From: Clostridia bacterium
Lineage (GTDB): Bacteria > Bacillota_A > Clostridia > Oscillospirales > Butyricicoccaceae
Direction: 5' to 3'
Assembly: GCA_017421885.1 (NCBI GenBank)
Contig: JAFOHJ010000080.1
Location: forward strand, 1-8,927
DNA: 8,927 nucleotides
The number at the start of each line of letters is the position of its first letter. Positions within the stretch are counted from its first letter, which is position 1. The notes beneath the pieces were generated by a model. That model was not told the origin of the DNA, ran no database searches, and saw only the letters and a program-made list of their open reading frames with translations. Positions 1-5,677 of this stretch are shown here, piece after piece. Made by a program: the position numbers and the translations under genes.

Positions 1-498
1 GAGCCTATCCTCTTTTGGGAGGGCGAGAGCCTGACCCTCGGTGATGTGGAGGTAAAGACCGCGCCTACCCCTCACGACTGTTTTGGCAGCTGCTGCTACA
101 GCTTTGGCGATGGTGAGGGAAGTCTTGCCTATTGCACCGACCTTGGAAAGGTAACTCCCGAAATATTCGAGCTTATGCGCAGGTGCCGCAATCTGTTCAT
201 CGAGTCGAACCACGATGTGGAAATGCTCAAAAACGGACCCTATCCCTATTATCTCAAGCAGAGGGTGTTGTCGAACAGCGGACATCTTTCCAATAAAGAC
301 TGTGCCAACATCGTTTCGCGTCTTGCCATAGAGGGTGTCGAGAAGGTCATGCTGGGCCACCTCAGCGAGACCAATAATCTGCCCCATCTGGCGATAGGTG
401 AGAGCCATCAGGCTCTCGAGCGCATGGGTGCAGGCAGCGATGTTCTGCTGGGTGCGGCGGCTGCAAGACAGATGCAGGCGCCTATGGAGCTGAGGTGA
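1..498 (+). CDS. walJ: WalJ/YycJ-like MBL-fold metallo-hydrolase, 5' partial
   Basis: The frame is open from base 1, so the N-terminal half (including the usual HxHxDH motif) lies outside the window; 165 residues remain. A GTG at 46 is internal, not the start. Visible residues fit the C-terminal half of WalJ/YycJ hydrolases: PTPHD (H25 of the fragment), TDLG with the probable bridging Asp (D47), the family signature ESNHD (68-72) followed by LKNGPYP, GHLSN (94-98), and LGHLSETNN, whose H120 is a likely last metal ligand. Known family context is a metal-dependent, probably phosphodiesterase-type hydrolase, often in the walRKHI-walJ-rlmH region of Firmicutes. rlmH follows after 4 bases, matching that order and implying co-transcription. 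The family is confident; the exact cellular role is less so, because other YycJ-type paralogues exist. Confidence 0.88.
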   Translation, partial: EPILFWEGESLTLGDVEVKTAPTPHDCFGSCCYSFGDGEGSLAYCTDLGKVTPEIFELMRRCRNLFIESNHDVEMLKNGPYPYYLKQRVLSNSGHLSNKDCANIVSRLAIEGVEKVMLGHLSETNNLPHLAIGESHQALERMGAGSDVLLGAAAARQMQAPMELR

Positions 499-502
499 GA
501 TC

Positions 503-961
503 ATGCTTTCGGTAAAGATCATAACTGTGGGCAAGCTCAAGGAAAAGTTTTATCTAGAGGCCTGCAAGGAATATCTCAAGAGGCTCAAACCCATGGCCAA
601 TGTAGAGATACTCGAGCTTCAGGAAGAGGTAAACAAGCCCGACGGTCTCGAGCGTGAGGCGGTCAAGGTGCTTGAGGCTATTCCCAAGCAGGCCTATGTC
701 ATTGCAATGTGCATCGAGGGCAAGCTTATCGACAGCGTTGCGCTGGCCGAGAAGTTTGCCGATATACAGACGAGGGGATATTCCAGCATAGTGCTGGTGA
801 TTGGCTCGTCCAACGGCCTTGCTCCCGTTGTCAAGCAGAGGGCCGACTTCAAGCTTTCAATGTCGCCCATGACATTCCCTCATCACCTTGCGAGGGTAAT
901 GGTGCTTGAGCAGGTTTACAGAGCATTGGCTATCAATGCAGGCAGTAAGTATCATAAATAA
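503..961 (+). CDS. rlmH: 23S rRNA (pseudouridine1915-N3)-methyltransferase RlmH
   Basis: This SPOUT-class enzyme methylates N3 of pseudouridine 1915 in helix 69 of 23S rRNA, using SAM, on the assembled ribosome. The 152-residue product is close to the usual ~155-160. The N-terminus VKIITVGKLKEKF is typical. The SAM-binding knot region is seen as VIGSSNGL (99-106; the family commonly has GGSxGL) and MTFPHHLARVMVLEQVYRA (123-141), and the protein ends in the conserved YHK. The ATG at 503 lies 4 bases after the upstream stop, and a GAGGTGA Shine-Dalgarno-like stretch sits inside the end of the upstream gene, supporting translational coupling. A terminator begins 1 base after the stop codon. Confidence 0.97.
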   Translation: MLSVKIITVGKLKEKFYLEACKEYLKRLKPMANVEILELQEEVNKPDGLEREAVKVLEAIPKQAYVIAMCIEGKLIDSVALAEKFADIQTRGYSSIVLVIGSSNGLAPVVKQRADFKLSMSPMTFPHHLARVMVLEQVYRALAINAGSKYHK

Positions 962-962
962 T

Positions 963-989
963 AAAAAGCCACCCCGAGGGGTGGCTTTT
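963..989. repeat. 27-bp duplicated terminator repeat, left copy
   Basis: Five A, the 18-base core GCCACCCCGAGGGGTGGC and four T are identical here and at 1881-1907. The repeat is itself nearly palindromic, so it can be read as direct or inverted. The two copies bracket the AT-rich minus-strand gene and little else. Confidence 0.9.
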
Positions 990-991
990 TT
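963..991. terminator. Bidirectional intrinsic terminator, copy 1 (end of rlmH and of the AT-rich gene)
   Basis: The stem is GCCACCC (968-974), loop CGAG, GGGTGGC (979-985), with T6 on the plus side (986-991) and A5 before the stem (963-967), so it can terminate both rlmH (+) and the minus-strand gene that ends at 1029. A 27-bp core (963-989) recurs exactly at 1881-1907. Confidence 0.93.
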
Positions 992-1028
992 GTATAACTA
1001 TAATTAGGTATGTCGAAGCAATAAAAGT

Positions 1029-1796
1029 TTAATCTACCAAGATTATTGGCTCAAAATGCAGACGAAGGCCATTTTCTTTGAACACTTTTTTGACTTTGGG
1101 AGTAACAATGACGTATTGCATATTCCAATTATTGAAGTGTTCAAAAGTAAGATTAAAATCCAATGCCCCATTCAGTTTCTCTTTCTCGTAATAAATCTCC
1201 GAGTTTTTGTAAATAACACCATTATCGCCGTCTCTGAGCCATGTTTTATCGCTTATCGGTGGAAGAATATTTGTAAAACTAATCACATAATAGGGGTCAA
1301 CTTCTCGCCCTTTATAATCCTTAACCAGAGAATCAAACTTTATACCGGTGAGCTGATTATCTTCTATGATTTTCTTCACTTCGGCTGAGACAACTCTTTC
1401 CGGGCGAAGATAACCCCATTTAATTTTTTTAAGATACTTTTTGTTTATCAACACCTCACTTGCAAGCTTTCCAGCAACATATTTTGTGCCATAATCTTCA
1501 ATAGTCTCCCCTTCGAGCTCCAAGGGGGCAACAGTATCCCTAAGATAGAAGAAAGGAATAGAATCCATTTCTTTTTTTGTGAAATACGTGTGAGAAAACA
1601 GAATATATTGGGCTTTAACCTGATTAAGATAGCGAATTGCTTCTTCTAATTCATTTGAATCGGCATATAGTGGCAACTGTACTCCTTTGCGATAATAATC
1701 TTTAACCTCTTTTGGAACAAAACAGGAAAATTTTTCATAGAATATATTTTCAAACGGAGCCTCAATGTCTGCGTTTATAATTACGCAATTCTTCAT
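1029..1796 (-). CDS. Uncharacterised AT-rich gene; weak Imm11/DUF1629-like immunity protein resemblance
   Basis: I do not firmly recognise this 255-residue protein. It has no signal peptide or membrane segment, so it is probably cytosolic. The C-terminal half has two units of the form strand-helix-strand: VVSAEVKKIIEDNQLTGIKF (about 135-154) and VIVTPKVKKVFKENGLRLHF (229-248). Between them lie PYYVISFTN (168-176) and a loop around DKTWLRDGDNG (183-193). A paired 'VS-x-K-K ... GL-x-F-x-P' layout with a central YY strand recalls Imm11/DUF1629-type immunity proteins of polymorphic toxin systems; this is pattern memory, not a verified match. The start is solid: ATG at 1796 with GGGGAGG (bases 1805-1811 on the minus strand) 8 bases upstream. 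Composition is distinctly AT-rich (22/60 and 20/60 GC in two counted lines, against 31/60 and 33/60 in the second reductase gene), and the gene sits between two copies of one terminator, suggesting acquisition. No toxin partner is visible. The coding call is strong; the function is not. Confidence 0.82.
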   Translation of the reverse strand: MKNCVIINADIEAPFENIFYEKFSCFVPKEVKDYYRKGVQLPLYADSNELEEAIRYLNQVKAQYILFSHTYFTKKEMDSIPFFYLRDTVAPLELEGETIEDYGTKYVAGKLASEVLINKKYLKKIKWGYLRPERVVSAEVKKIIEDNQLTGIKFDSLVKDYKGREVDPYYVISFTNILPPISDKTWLRDGDNGVIYKNSEIYYEKEKLNGALDFNLTFEHFNNWNMQYVIVTPKVKKVFKENGLRLHFEPIILVD

Positions 1797-1804
1797 TTTA
1801 ATAA

Positions 1805-1811
1805 CCTCCCC
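1805..1811 (-). promoter_or_regulatory. Ribosome binding site of the AT-rich gene
   Basis: On the minus strand this reads GGGGAGG, 8 bases before the ATG at 1796. It fixes the start and shows the gene is equipped for translation in a Firmicute. No convincing sigma-A promoter was found between it and the terminator at 1881. Confidence 0.75.
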
Positions 1812-1879
1812 AGTTTATATTTAGTACTTTACAGGATTCTGTTAAAAGACCTTCTTTGATGAATGGAATGCACTTTTAC

Positions 1880-1907
1880 AAAAAAGCCACCCCGAGGGGT
1901 GGCTTTT
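1880..1907. terminator. Bidirectional intrinsic terminator, copy 2 (end of the aldo/keto reductase operon)
   Basis: It has the same stem as copy 1: GCCACCC (1886-1892), CGAG loop, GGGTGGC (1897-1903). Read on the minus strand it is followed by T6 (bases 1885-1880), which suits termination of the reductase ending at 1925. On the plus strand the tail is only TTTTCT. It also separates the reductase operon from the AT-rich gene downstream on the same strand. Confidence 0.92.
1881..1907. repeat. 27-bp duplicated terminator repeat, right copy
   Basis: Identical to 963-989. With the next bases (C/T mismatch, then TG) the similarity extends to 29 of 30 positions. The start-to-start distance between copies is 918 bp. 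Confidence 0.9.
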
Positions 1908-1924
1908 CTGATATGTAAGAGCAA

Positions 1925-3052
1925 TTATGCCTCGAGAACCTTGGAAATCTCCTGGAGCTTCTCGATGATGTTGATCTGCTGGGGGCACTGTGCCTCGCAC
2001 TGGCCGCAGCGATAGCAGCTCGATGCACGGCCGCGATCCTTGATGGCATTGTTATAGGCACTCTTGGCACCCTGGAGGTTGCCATATACCAGATAGTTGT
2101 TGTATGCCTTGAAGATAGCGGGGATGTTGATCTGCATGGGGCAGCCGGCTACGCAGTATTCACAGCCTGTGCAGGGGATTGTGGGGATGGAGTTGAGGAT
2201 ATCAACTACCTTTGCGATAACTGCATTCTCTTCCTCGTTGAGGGGCTGGAAGTCCTTCATATAGCTTGTGTTGTCTTCCATCTGCTCGAGGTTGGACATA
2301 CCGGAGAGAACTGTGATGAGGCCTTCGCGGGATGCTGCAAAACGAACAGCCCAGGAAGCGATGGAGGCATCGGGATTAGCCTTCTTGAATGTCTCCTGAA
2401 CTTCGGGAGTCATTGTTACGAGGTTGCCGCCCTTTACAGGCTCCATGATAACGACGGGCTTGCCGTGCTTCATGCAGACTTCGTGGCAGAGGCGGGACTG
2501 AACGCCTGCGTTGTCCCAGTCAGCATAGTTGATCTGGAGCTGAACGAACTCCATCTCGGGATGAGCTGTCAGGATCTGATCGAGAACCTCGGCAGAGTCG
2601 TGGAAGGAGAAACCGACATGCTTTGCAATGCCGCGCTCCTTAAGCTTGAGCATGAAGTCCCAAACATTGAACTTGTCGCAGATCTCGAGCTTGTTCTTGT
2701 TGAGGGCATGCATCAGATAGAAGTCAAAATAGCTTACGCCTGTGCGCTCGAGCGATGTCTGAACGAAGGCTTCCATATCTTCTTCCTTCTGGATGTTGAT
2801 AACGGGGAGCTTGTCGGCCAGCTGGAAGCTCTCGCGGGGATAACGGTCGACAATAGCGGCCTTGGCAGCTCTCTCCGAAGCGCCGTCAGCGCCGTAGACA
2901 TAGGCTGTGTCACAGTAGGTGAAGCCGTTTGCAAAGAAATGGTCAGCCATCTTCTTGACCTGCTCGATGTCGATAACGCCGTCGGTCTGGGGCAGTCTCA
3001 TAAGACCGAAGCCCAGCTTGGGGATCTTACATCCGATGTAATCGTTAGTCAT
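1925..3052 (-). CDS. Aldo/keto reductase with C-terminal double [4Fe-4S] ferredoxin domain (paralogue 1)
   Basis: The 375-residue product has an aldo/keto reductase TIM barrel (about 8-285). The catalytic tetrad is visible: D48 and Y53 in CDTAYVY, K81 in LADKLP, H115 in LMHALN. GFSFHDS (147-153) and MEPVKGG (203-209) are typical of the Clostridia-type subfamily. The C-terminal part carries two ferredoxin cluster motifs of the form CxxCxxCxxxCP: C294/C297/C300/C304 and C346/C349/C352/C356. Such proteins are predicted cytosolic oxidoreductases that may pass electrons between the clusters and a carbonyl substrate or nicotinamide; the substrate is unknown. The ATG at 3052 has AGGAGG (3063-3068, minus strand) upstream. 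It lies 21 bases after the DUF3343 gene, so the two form an operon. A second copy of this gene type is at 5664-6779; over one 65-residue block (147-211 against 143-207) I count 46 identities. Confidence 0.93.
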   Translation of the reverse strand: MTNDYIGCKIPKLGFGLMRLPQTDGVIDIEQVKKMADHFFANGFTYCDTAYVYGADGASERAAKAAIVDRYPRESFQLADKLPVINIQKEEDMEAFVQTSLERTGVSYFDFYLMHALNKNKLEICDKFNVWDFMLKLKERGIAKHVGFSFHDSAEVLDQILTAHPEMEFVQLQINYADWDNAGVQSRLCHEVCMKHGKPVVIMEPVKGGNLVTMTPEVQETFKKANPDASIASWAVRFAASREGLITVLSGMSNLEQMEDNTSYMKDFQPLNEEENAVIAKVVDILNSIPTIPCTGCEYCVAGCPMQINIPAIFKAYNNYLVYGNLQGAKSAYNNAIKDRGRASSCYRCGQCEAQCPQQINIIEKLQEISKVLEA

Positions 3053-3073
3053 GATTTTGTATCCTCCTGATGT

Positions 3074-3337
3074 TTAAATATTATCTGTTTCTTCTCTGAG
3101 ACAGGTGATGTTCTTACCTTCTACATGATAGAGGGCGAATTCGCCGGGCATGTGCTCGTCCATCAGCTCGATGCTTTTTTCATAATCGGGAACTTGGATC
3201 TTTACCGAGATGCCGCAGCTTGCGTTGATCTCGCGCAGGACCGGCATTATGACCGCATTCATATGCTCCTTGAGCATCTTGTGCGAAGCGATAGCGCCGT
3301 GAGTCGATTCGAAGGTATAAAGATAGTATGCGTCCAT
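3074..3337 (-). CDS. DUF3343 small protein, putative sulfur/selenium carrier-like
   Basis: The 87-residue product has the DUF3343 layout: an N-terminal strand YYLYTFESTHGAIASHKML (4-22), then VIMPVLREINASCGISVKI (29-47) with the P-x-x-RxI-xxSCG signature and a single conserved Cys (C41), then a short helix and strand. DUF3343 proteins are often called putative Se/S carrier-like because of that Cys; direct biochemical proof is limited. The start chosen is ATG at 3337, with GAGG (3344-3347, minus strand) 6 bases upstream; a TTG at 3349 would add 4 residues but would overlap the ribosome binding site. It is the first gene of an operon with the ferredoxin-type aldo/keto reductase, so a role in delivering S/Se or redox equivalents near that enzyme is plausible but inferred. 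Confidence 0.8.
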   Translation of the reverse strand: MDAYYLYTFESTHGAIASHKMLKEHMNAVIMPVLREINASCGISVKIQVPDYEKSIELMDEHMPGEFALYHVEGKNITCLREETDNI

Positions 3338-3361
3338 AACAAACCTCAAAAATAAATAGAT

Positions 3362-3396
3362 ACAAATATATTATAACTCCAAGATAGTATATTTGT
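3362..3396. repeat. Inverted repeat ACAAATATA / TATATTTGT around the minus-strand promoter
   Basis: The arms at 3362-3370 and 3388-3396 are exact reverse complements, 17 bases apart. They cover the start-site side of the -10 and part of the -35 of the DUF3343 operon promoter, so they could be paired half-sites of a regulator. The AT-richness makes chance occurrence quite possible. Confidence 0.35.
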
Positions 3397-3399
3397 CCA
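3370..3399 (-). promoter_or_regulatory. Promoter of the DUF3343-reductase operon
   Basis: On the minus strand: -35 TGGACA (5/6; bases 3399-3394), an 18-base spacer, and -10 TATAAT (3375-3370). A start point near 3363 would leave a short leader before the gene. A 9-bp inverted repeat (3362-3370 and 3388-3396) overlaps both elements. Confidence 0.75.
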
Positions 3400-3415
3400 G
3401 CAATTATATATCGGC

Positions 3416-3444
3416 TTGCAAATCTAACTTTATAAATGTATAAT
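3416..3444 (+). promoter_or_regulatory. Promoter of the TSUP exporter gene
   Basis: -35 TTGCAA (3416-3421, 4/6), a 17-base spacer, -10 TATAAT (3439-3444). AAAGGAG at 3463-3469 lies 8 bases before the ATG at 3478. This promoter is back to back with that of the DUF3343 operon. Confidence 0.75.
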
Positions 3445-3477
3445 AATGAGGCAAAATAAAATAAAGGAGACAGATAA

Positions 3478-4206
3478 ATGCTTAATGCTCTTTATGTATT
3501 TCTGCCCTGCATAGTAGCCGGCATCATTCAGGCCACCACCGGTTTCGGCAGCGGCATCTTTGTAATGTTGTTCTTCCCCATGTTCCTGCCCATCCTCAAG
3601 TCCAGCGCGTTGTCGACCCTTGTCAGCGCCTATGCCTGCATCAGCCTTGCATGGAAACATCGTAAGAACGCAAATCCCAAAATTGTCATCATGCCCGCGA
3701 TCTTCTATTTTGCGGCATCCTTCCTGGCCATCAGGTTTGCCACGGGCGCCGATATGGATGGCCTTAAGGCATTCTTCGGCCTGTTCCTTATCATTATTGC
3801 CATCTGGTTCATGTTCTTTGCCGACAAGGTCAAGCTCAAGCCCAATCTGATGACAGCTGCGGTATGCGGCACGGTGTCGGGCATTGCCAGTGGCCTGTTC
3901 GGAATCGGCGGCCCTCCCATGGTAATCTATATCCTCGCCGTTGTAGGTGATGATAAGGAGGCCTATATCGCCAATTCGCAGTTCTTCTTCTCGATGACCT
4001 GCCTTTATACCACTGCGCTGCGTATTTTCAACGGTATCCTCACTATCGACCTGCTGCCCCTTGTCATCCCCGGTATGTTGGGTATGTTCATAGGCAAGAC
4101 AGTCGGCTCGAAGATCGTCGAAAAGATCGACATTCTCTTTATGAAGAAGCTCATCTACGGCTTCCTCGGCCTCTCCGGCCTGTTGACCTTTGTCACTAAT
4201 ATCTGA
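3478..4206 (+). CDS. TSUP (TauE/SafE) family membrane transporter, putative sulfite/organosulfonate exporter
   Basis: The 242-residue hydrophobic protein has about 7-8 membrane segments arranged as two similar halves, as in the TauE/SafE (TSUP) family. Each half begins with the family's glycine-rich motif: AGIIQATTGFGSG (14-26) and SGIASGLFGIGGPPM (134-148). Further hydrophobic stretches lie at about 28-57, 69-88, 97-114, 168-190, 193-207 and 225-240. Members move small sulfur-containing or organic anions such as sulfite, sulfoacetate or thiosulfate across the cytoplasmic membrane; the substrate cannot be told here. The gene has its own promoter and terminator, so it is a single transcription unit divergent from the DUF3343 operon. 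The sole sensible start is ATG at 3478. Confidence 0.9.
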   Translation: MLNALYVFLPCIVAGIIQATTGFGSGIFVMLFFPMFLPILKSSALSTLVSAYACISLAWKHRKNANPKIVIMPAIFYFAASFLAIRFATGADMDGLKAFFGLFLIIIAIWFMFFADKVKLKPNLMTAAVCGTVSGIASGLFGIGGPPMVIYILAVVGDDKEAYIANSQFFFSMTCLYTTALRIFNGILTIDLLPLVIPGMLGMFIGKTVGSKIVEKIDILFMKKLIYGFLGLSGLLTFVTNI

Positions 4207-4213
4207 CAAACAC

Positions 4214-4240
4214 GGCTGCCTTCGGGCAGCCTTTTGTTTT
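4214..4240 (+). terminator. Intrinsic terminator after the TSUP gene
   Basis: Stem GGCTGCC (4214-4220), TTCG tetraloop, GGCAGCC (4225-4231), then TTTTG and a further T run. It begins 7 bases after the stop. Confidence 0.93.
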
Positions 4241-4253
4241 TGAATAAAAAGCA

Positions 4254-4282
4254 TTGCATATGCCATAAGTGTGTGGTATAAT
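4254..4282 (+). promoter_or_regulatory. Extended -10 promoter of the dimethylargininase gene
   Basis: A consensus TATAAT (4277-4282) is preceded by TG plus one base (4274-4276), an extended -10. The -35 is weak (TTGCAT, 4254-4259, 17-base spacer). It gives the gene its own transcript despite the closeness of the TSUP gene. Confidence 0.72.
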
Positions 4283-4332
4283 AATTGAACAATTCGCATA
4301 ATTATTCAATCATCCGTCAGGAGGAAATACAA

Positions 4333-5103
4333 ATGTTCAAAAATGTTATCGTAAGAAGGCCTTCCCGTTCGCTGGTAGACGGAATCACGTCGGCTCCCGA
4401 GCTGGGTAAGCCCGATTATGAAAAGGCTATTCAGCAGCATGATGCATATATAGAGGCTCTTAAGCAGTGTGGTGTTCAGGTGACCGTTCTTGAGGCTATG
4501 GAAGAGTATCCCGATTCCTGCTTTATCGAGGACGACGCAGTTCTGACAAGAAAGTGCGCTATTATTACAAATCCCGGTGCCCCCTCGAGAAACGGCGAGA
4601 AGGAACATATCGTCGAAGTCATCAAGAAGTTTTATGATGAAGATAAGATCGCTTACATTGAGGCTCCCGGCACACTTGAGGGCGGCGATGTTATGATGGT
4701 AGGCGACCATTTCTATGTAGGCCGCTCGGCAAGGACCAATGAAGAGGGCATCCGCCAGTTTATCGCCATTCTCGAGAGCTTCGGCCTGAACGGCTCGGAA
4801 GTCACATTGGAGAAGGTCCTTCACCTCAAGACCGGCGTCAACTATCTCGAGAACAACACCTTCCTTGTCGCAGGTGAGTTTGTCGAAAAGGAAGAGTTTA
4901 AAAATGCAAAGCAGATACTCATTCCCGACGACGAGGCTTATGCCGCAAACTGCATCTGGGTAAACGACAAGGTCATCGTTCCTTCAGGTTTCCCCAAGGT
5001 CGCTCAGGCAGTAAAGGATGCCGGCTATGAAGTCATTATCACCGACACATCGGAATACCGCAAGCTGGATGGCGGCCTCAGCTGCCTCTCTCTGAGATTC
5101 TAA
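4333..5103 (+). CDS. ddaH: Dimethylarginine dimethylaminohydrolase (DDAH)
   Basis: The enzyme hydrolyses N-omega-methylated arginines to citrulline and (di)methylamine. It belongs to the amidinotransferase/arginine deiminase superfamily of cytosolic beta-propeller enzymes. The 256-residue length matches bacterial DDAH. The likely catalytic residues are present: E116 in GTLEGGD, H164 in KVLHLKTG and C251 in GGLSCLSLRF, the last two near-identical in wording to Pseudomonas DDAH as I recall it. RSLVDG (12-17), YPDSCFIEDD (59-68), SARTNEEG (132-139) and AANCIWVN (204-211) also fit. The start is ATG 4333, with AGGAGG just upstream (4319-4324); a TTG at 4285 in frame lies almost directly after the -10 and before the ribosome binding site. 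It is flanked by its own promoter and terminator, so it stands alone, not in an arginine deiminase (arcABC) operon. An arginine deiminase-like substrate preference cannot be excluded. Confidence 0.9.
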   Translation: MFKNVIVRRPSRSLVDGITSAPELGKPDYEKAIQQHDAYIEALKQCGVQVTVLEAMEEYPDSCFIEDDAVLTRKCAIITNPGAPSRNGEKEHIVEVIKKFYDEDKIAYIEAPGTLEGGDVMMVGDHFYVGRSARTNEEGIRQFIAILESFGLNGSEVTLEKVLHLKTGVNYLENNTFLVAGEFVEKEEFKNAKQILIPDDEAYAANCIWVNDKVIVPSGFPKVAQAVKDAGYEVIITDTSEYRKLDGGLSCLSLRF

Positions 5104-5113
5104 GATAGCCAAG

Positions 5114-5141
5114 GACTCTCCCATTTCGGGAGAGTCTTTTT
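5114..5141 (+). terminator. Intrinsic terminator after ddaH
   Basis: Nine-base stem GACTCTCCC (5114-5122), loop ATTTC, GGGAGAGTC (5128-5136), then T5 (5137-5141). Confidence 0.93.
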
Positions 5142-5143
5142 GC

Positions 5144-5173
5144 TTGACCTGATCATGGGAAGTGTGATATATT
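5144..5173 (+). promoter_or_regulatory. Promoter of the marR-aldo/keto reductase operon
   Basis: -35 TTGACC (5144-5149, 5/6), 18-base spacer, -10 TATATT (5168-5173) with an upstream TG (5165-5166) giving an extended -10. The expected start point (~5180) falls inside the palindrome at 5172-5197. Confidence 0.8.
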
Positions 5174-5197
5174 CAAAATACGAAATCGTATTTTGAA
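5172..5197. promoter_or_regulatory. Perfect 12-bp-arm palindrome, probable MarR operator
   Basis: TTCAAAATACGA (5172-5183), AA, TCGTATTTTGAA (5186-5197) is an exact inverted repeat. It begins at the last bases of the -10, covers the start point and runs up to the Shine-Dalgarno of marR (AAGGAGG, 5197-5203). Its place immediately in front of a MarR gene and its size fit an autoregulatory operator. In RNA it could also fold as a hairpin next to the ribosome binding site. Confidence 0.82.
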
Positions 5198-5209
5198 AGG
5201 AGGCATAGA

Positions 5210-5677
5210 ATGAGCACCGAAAGAGAGCTGGCCAGAAGACTGAATCTGGCTTCGTACAGCATTGATTATGCCTATTATCTCAACGAGCAGCGGCATGGTA
5301 TAAAGACCTCGGAGATGTGCCTGCTCTATGCCCTTGACGATGGTCAGATGCATTCGCAGAACGACATCTGCCTTCAGTGGGAGATCCCCCGAAGTACCCT
5401 CAACACCATTATCAAGCAGTGGGAGCGGCAGGGGTATTTAAGGCTTACGCCTATCCCGGGGAAGAGCCGCGAGATGCATATCAGCCTTACAGAGGCCGGA
5501 AAAGAATATGCAAGGCCTTTTCTTGAAAGTGTGTACAAGGCTGAGGATGAGGCCATAAGAAAAACCGTTGAGAAGTATTCCGAGGCCTTTGTAGAGGCTA
5601 TGGAGTATTTTGACAAGGCGATCAGAGAGGCATTTGAAAGAAATAACGAAATGAAGGAGAAAAATGATAATGAATAA
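5210..5677 (+). CDS. MarR-family transcriptional regulator
   Basis: The 155-residue winged helix-turn-helix protein is of normal MarR length. An N-terminal dimerisation helix (about 3-28) is followed by the DNA-binding part: ICLQWEIPRSTLNTIIKQWERQGYL (about 53-77) holds the recognition helix, and TPIPGKSREMHISLTEAGKEY (80-100) forms the beta wing with the conserved basic residues and the usual LTEAGKxY ending. A long acidic/basic C-terminal helix (about 103-150) completes the dimer interface. The start is ATG 5210, with AAGGAGG 6 bases upstream. The palindrome at 5172-5197 predicts self-repression, and the overlap with the next gene predicts that MarR controls that reductase too. The ligand is unknown; MarR proteins commonly respond to phenolic compounds, oxidants or drugs. 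Confidence 0.93.
   Translation: MSTERELARRLNLASYSIDYAYYLNEQRHGIKTSEMCLLYALDDGQMHSQNDICLQWEIPRSTLNTIIKQWERQGYLRLTPIPGKSREMHISLTEAGKEYARPFLESVYKAEDEAIRKTVEKYSEAFVEAMEYFDKAIREAFERNNEMKEKNDNE

Noticed and set aside
963..1907. Interpretation of the duplicated terminator and AT-rich gene as an insertion sequence
   Set aside because: No transposase and no terminal inverted repeats beyond the terminators were seen, so I report an insertion-like structure but not a named mobile element.
2465..3070. A 201-codon plus-strand open frame opposite the first reductase
   Set aside because: It is the antisense of conserved barrel sequence, without a ribosome binding site.
3430..4299. A 289-codon minus-strand open frame opposite the TSUP gene
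   Set aside because: It runs through two promoters and a terminator of the real genes and has a low-complexity polar composition; it is a shadow of a membrane-protein gene.
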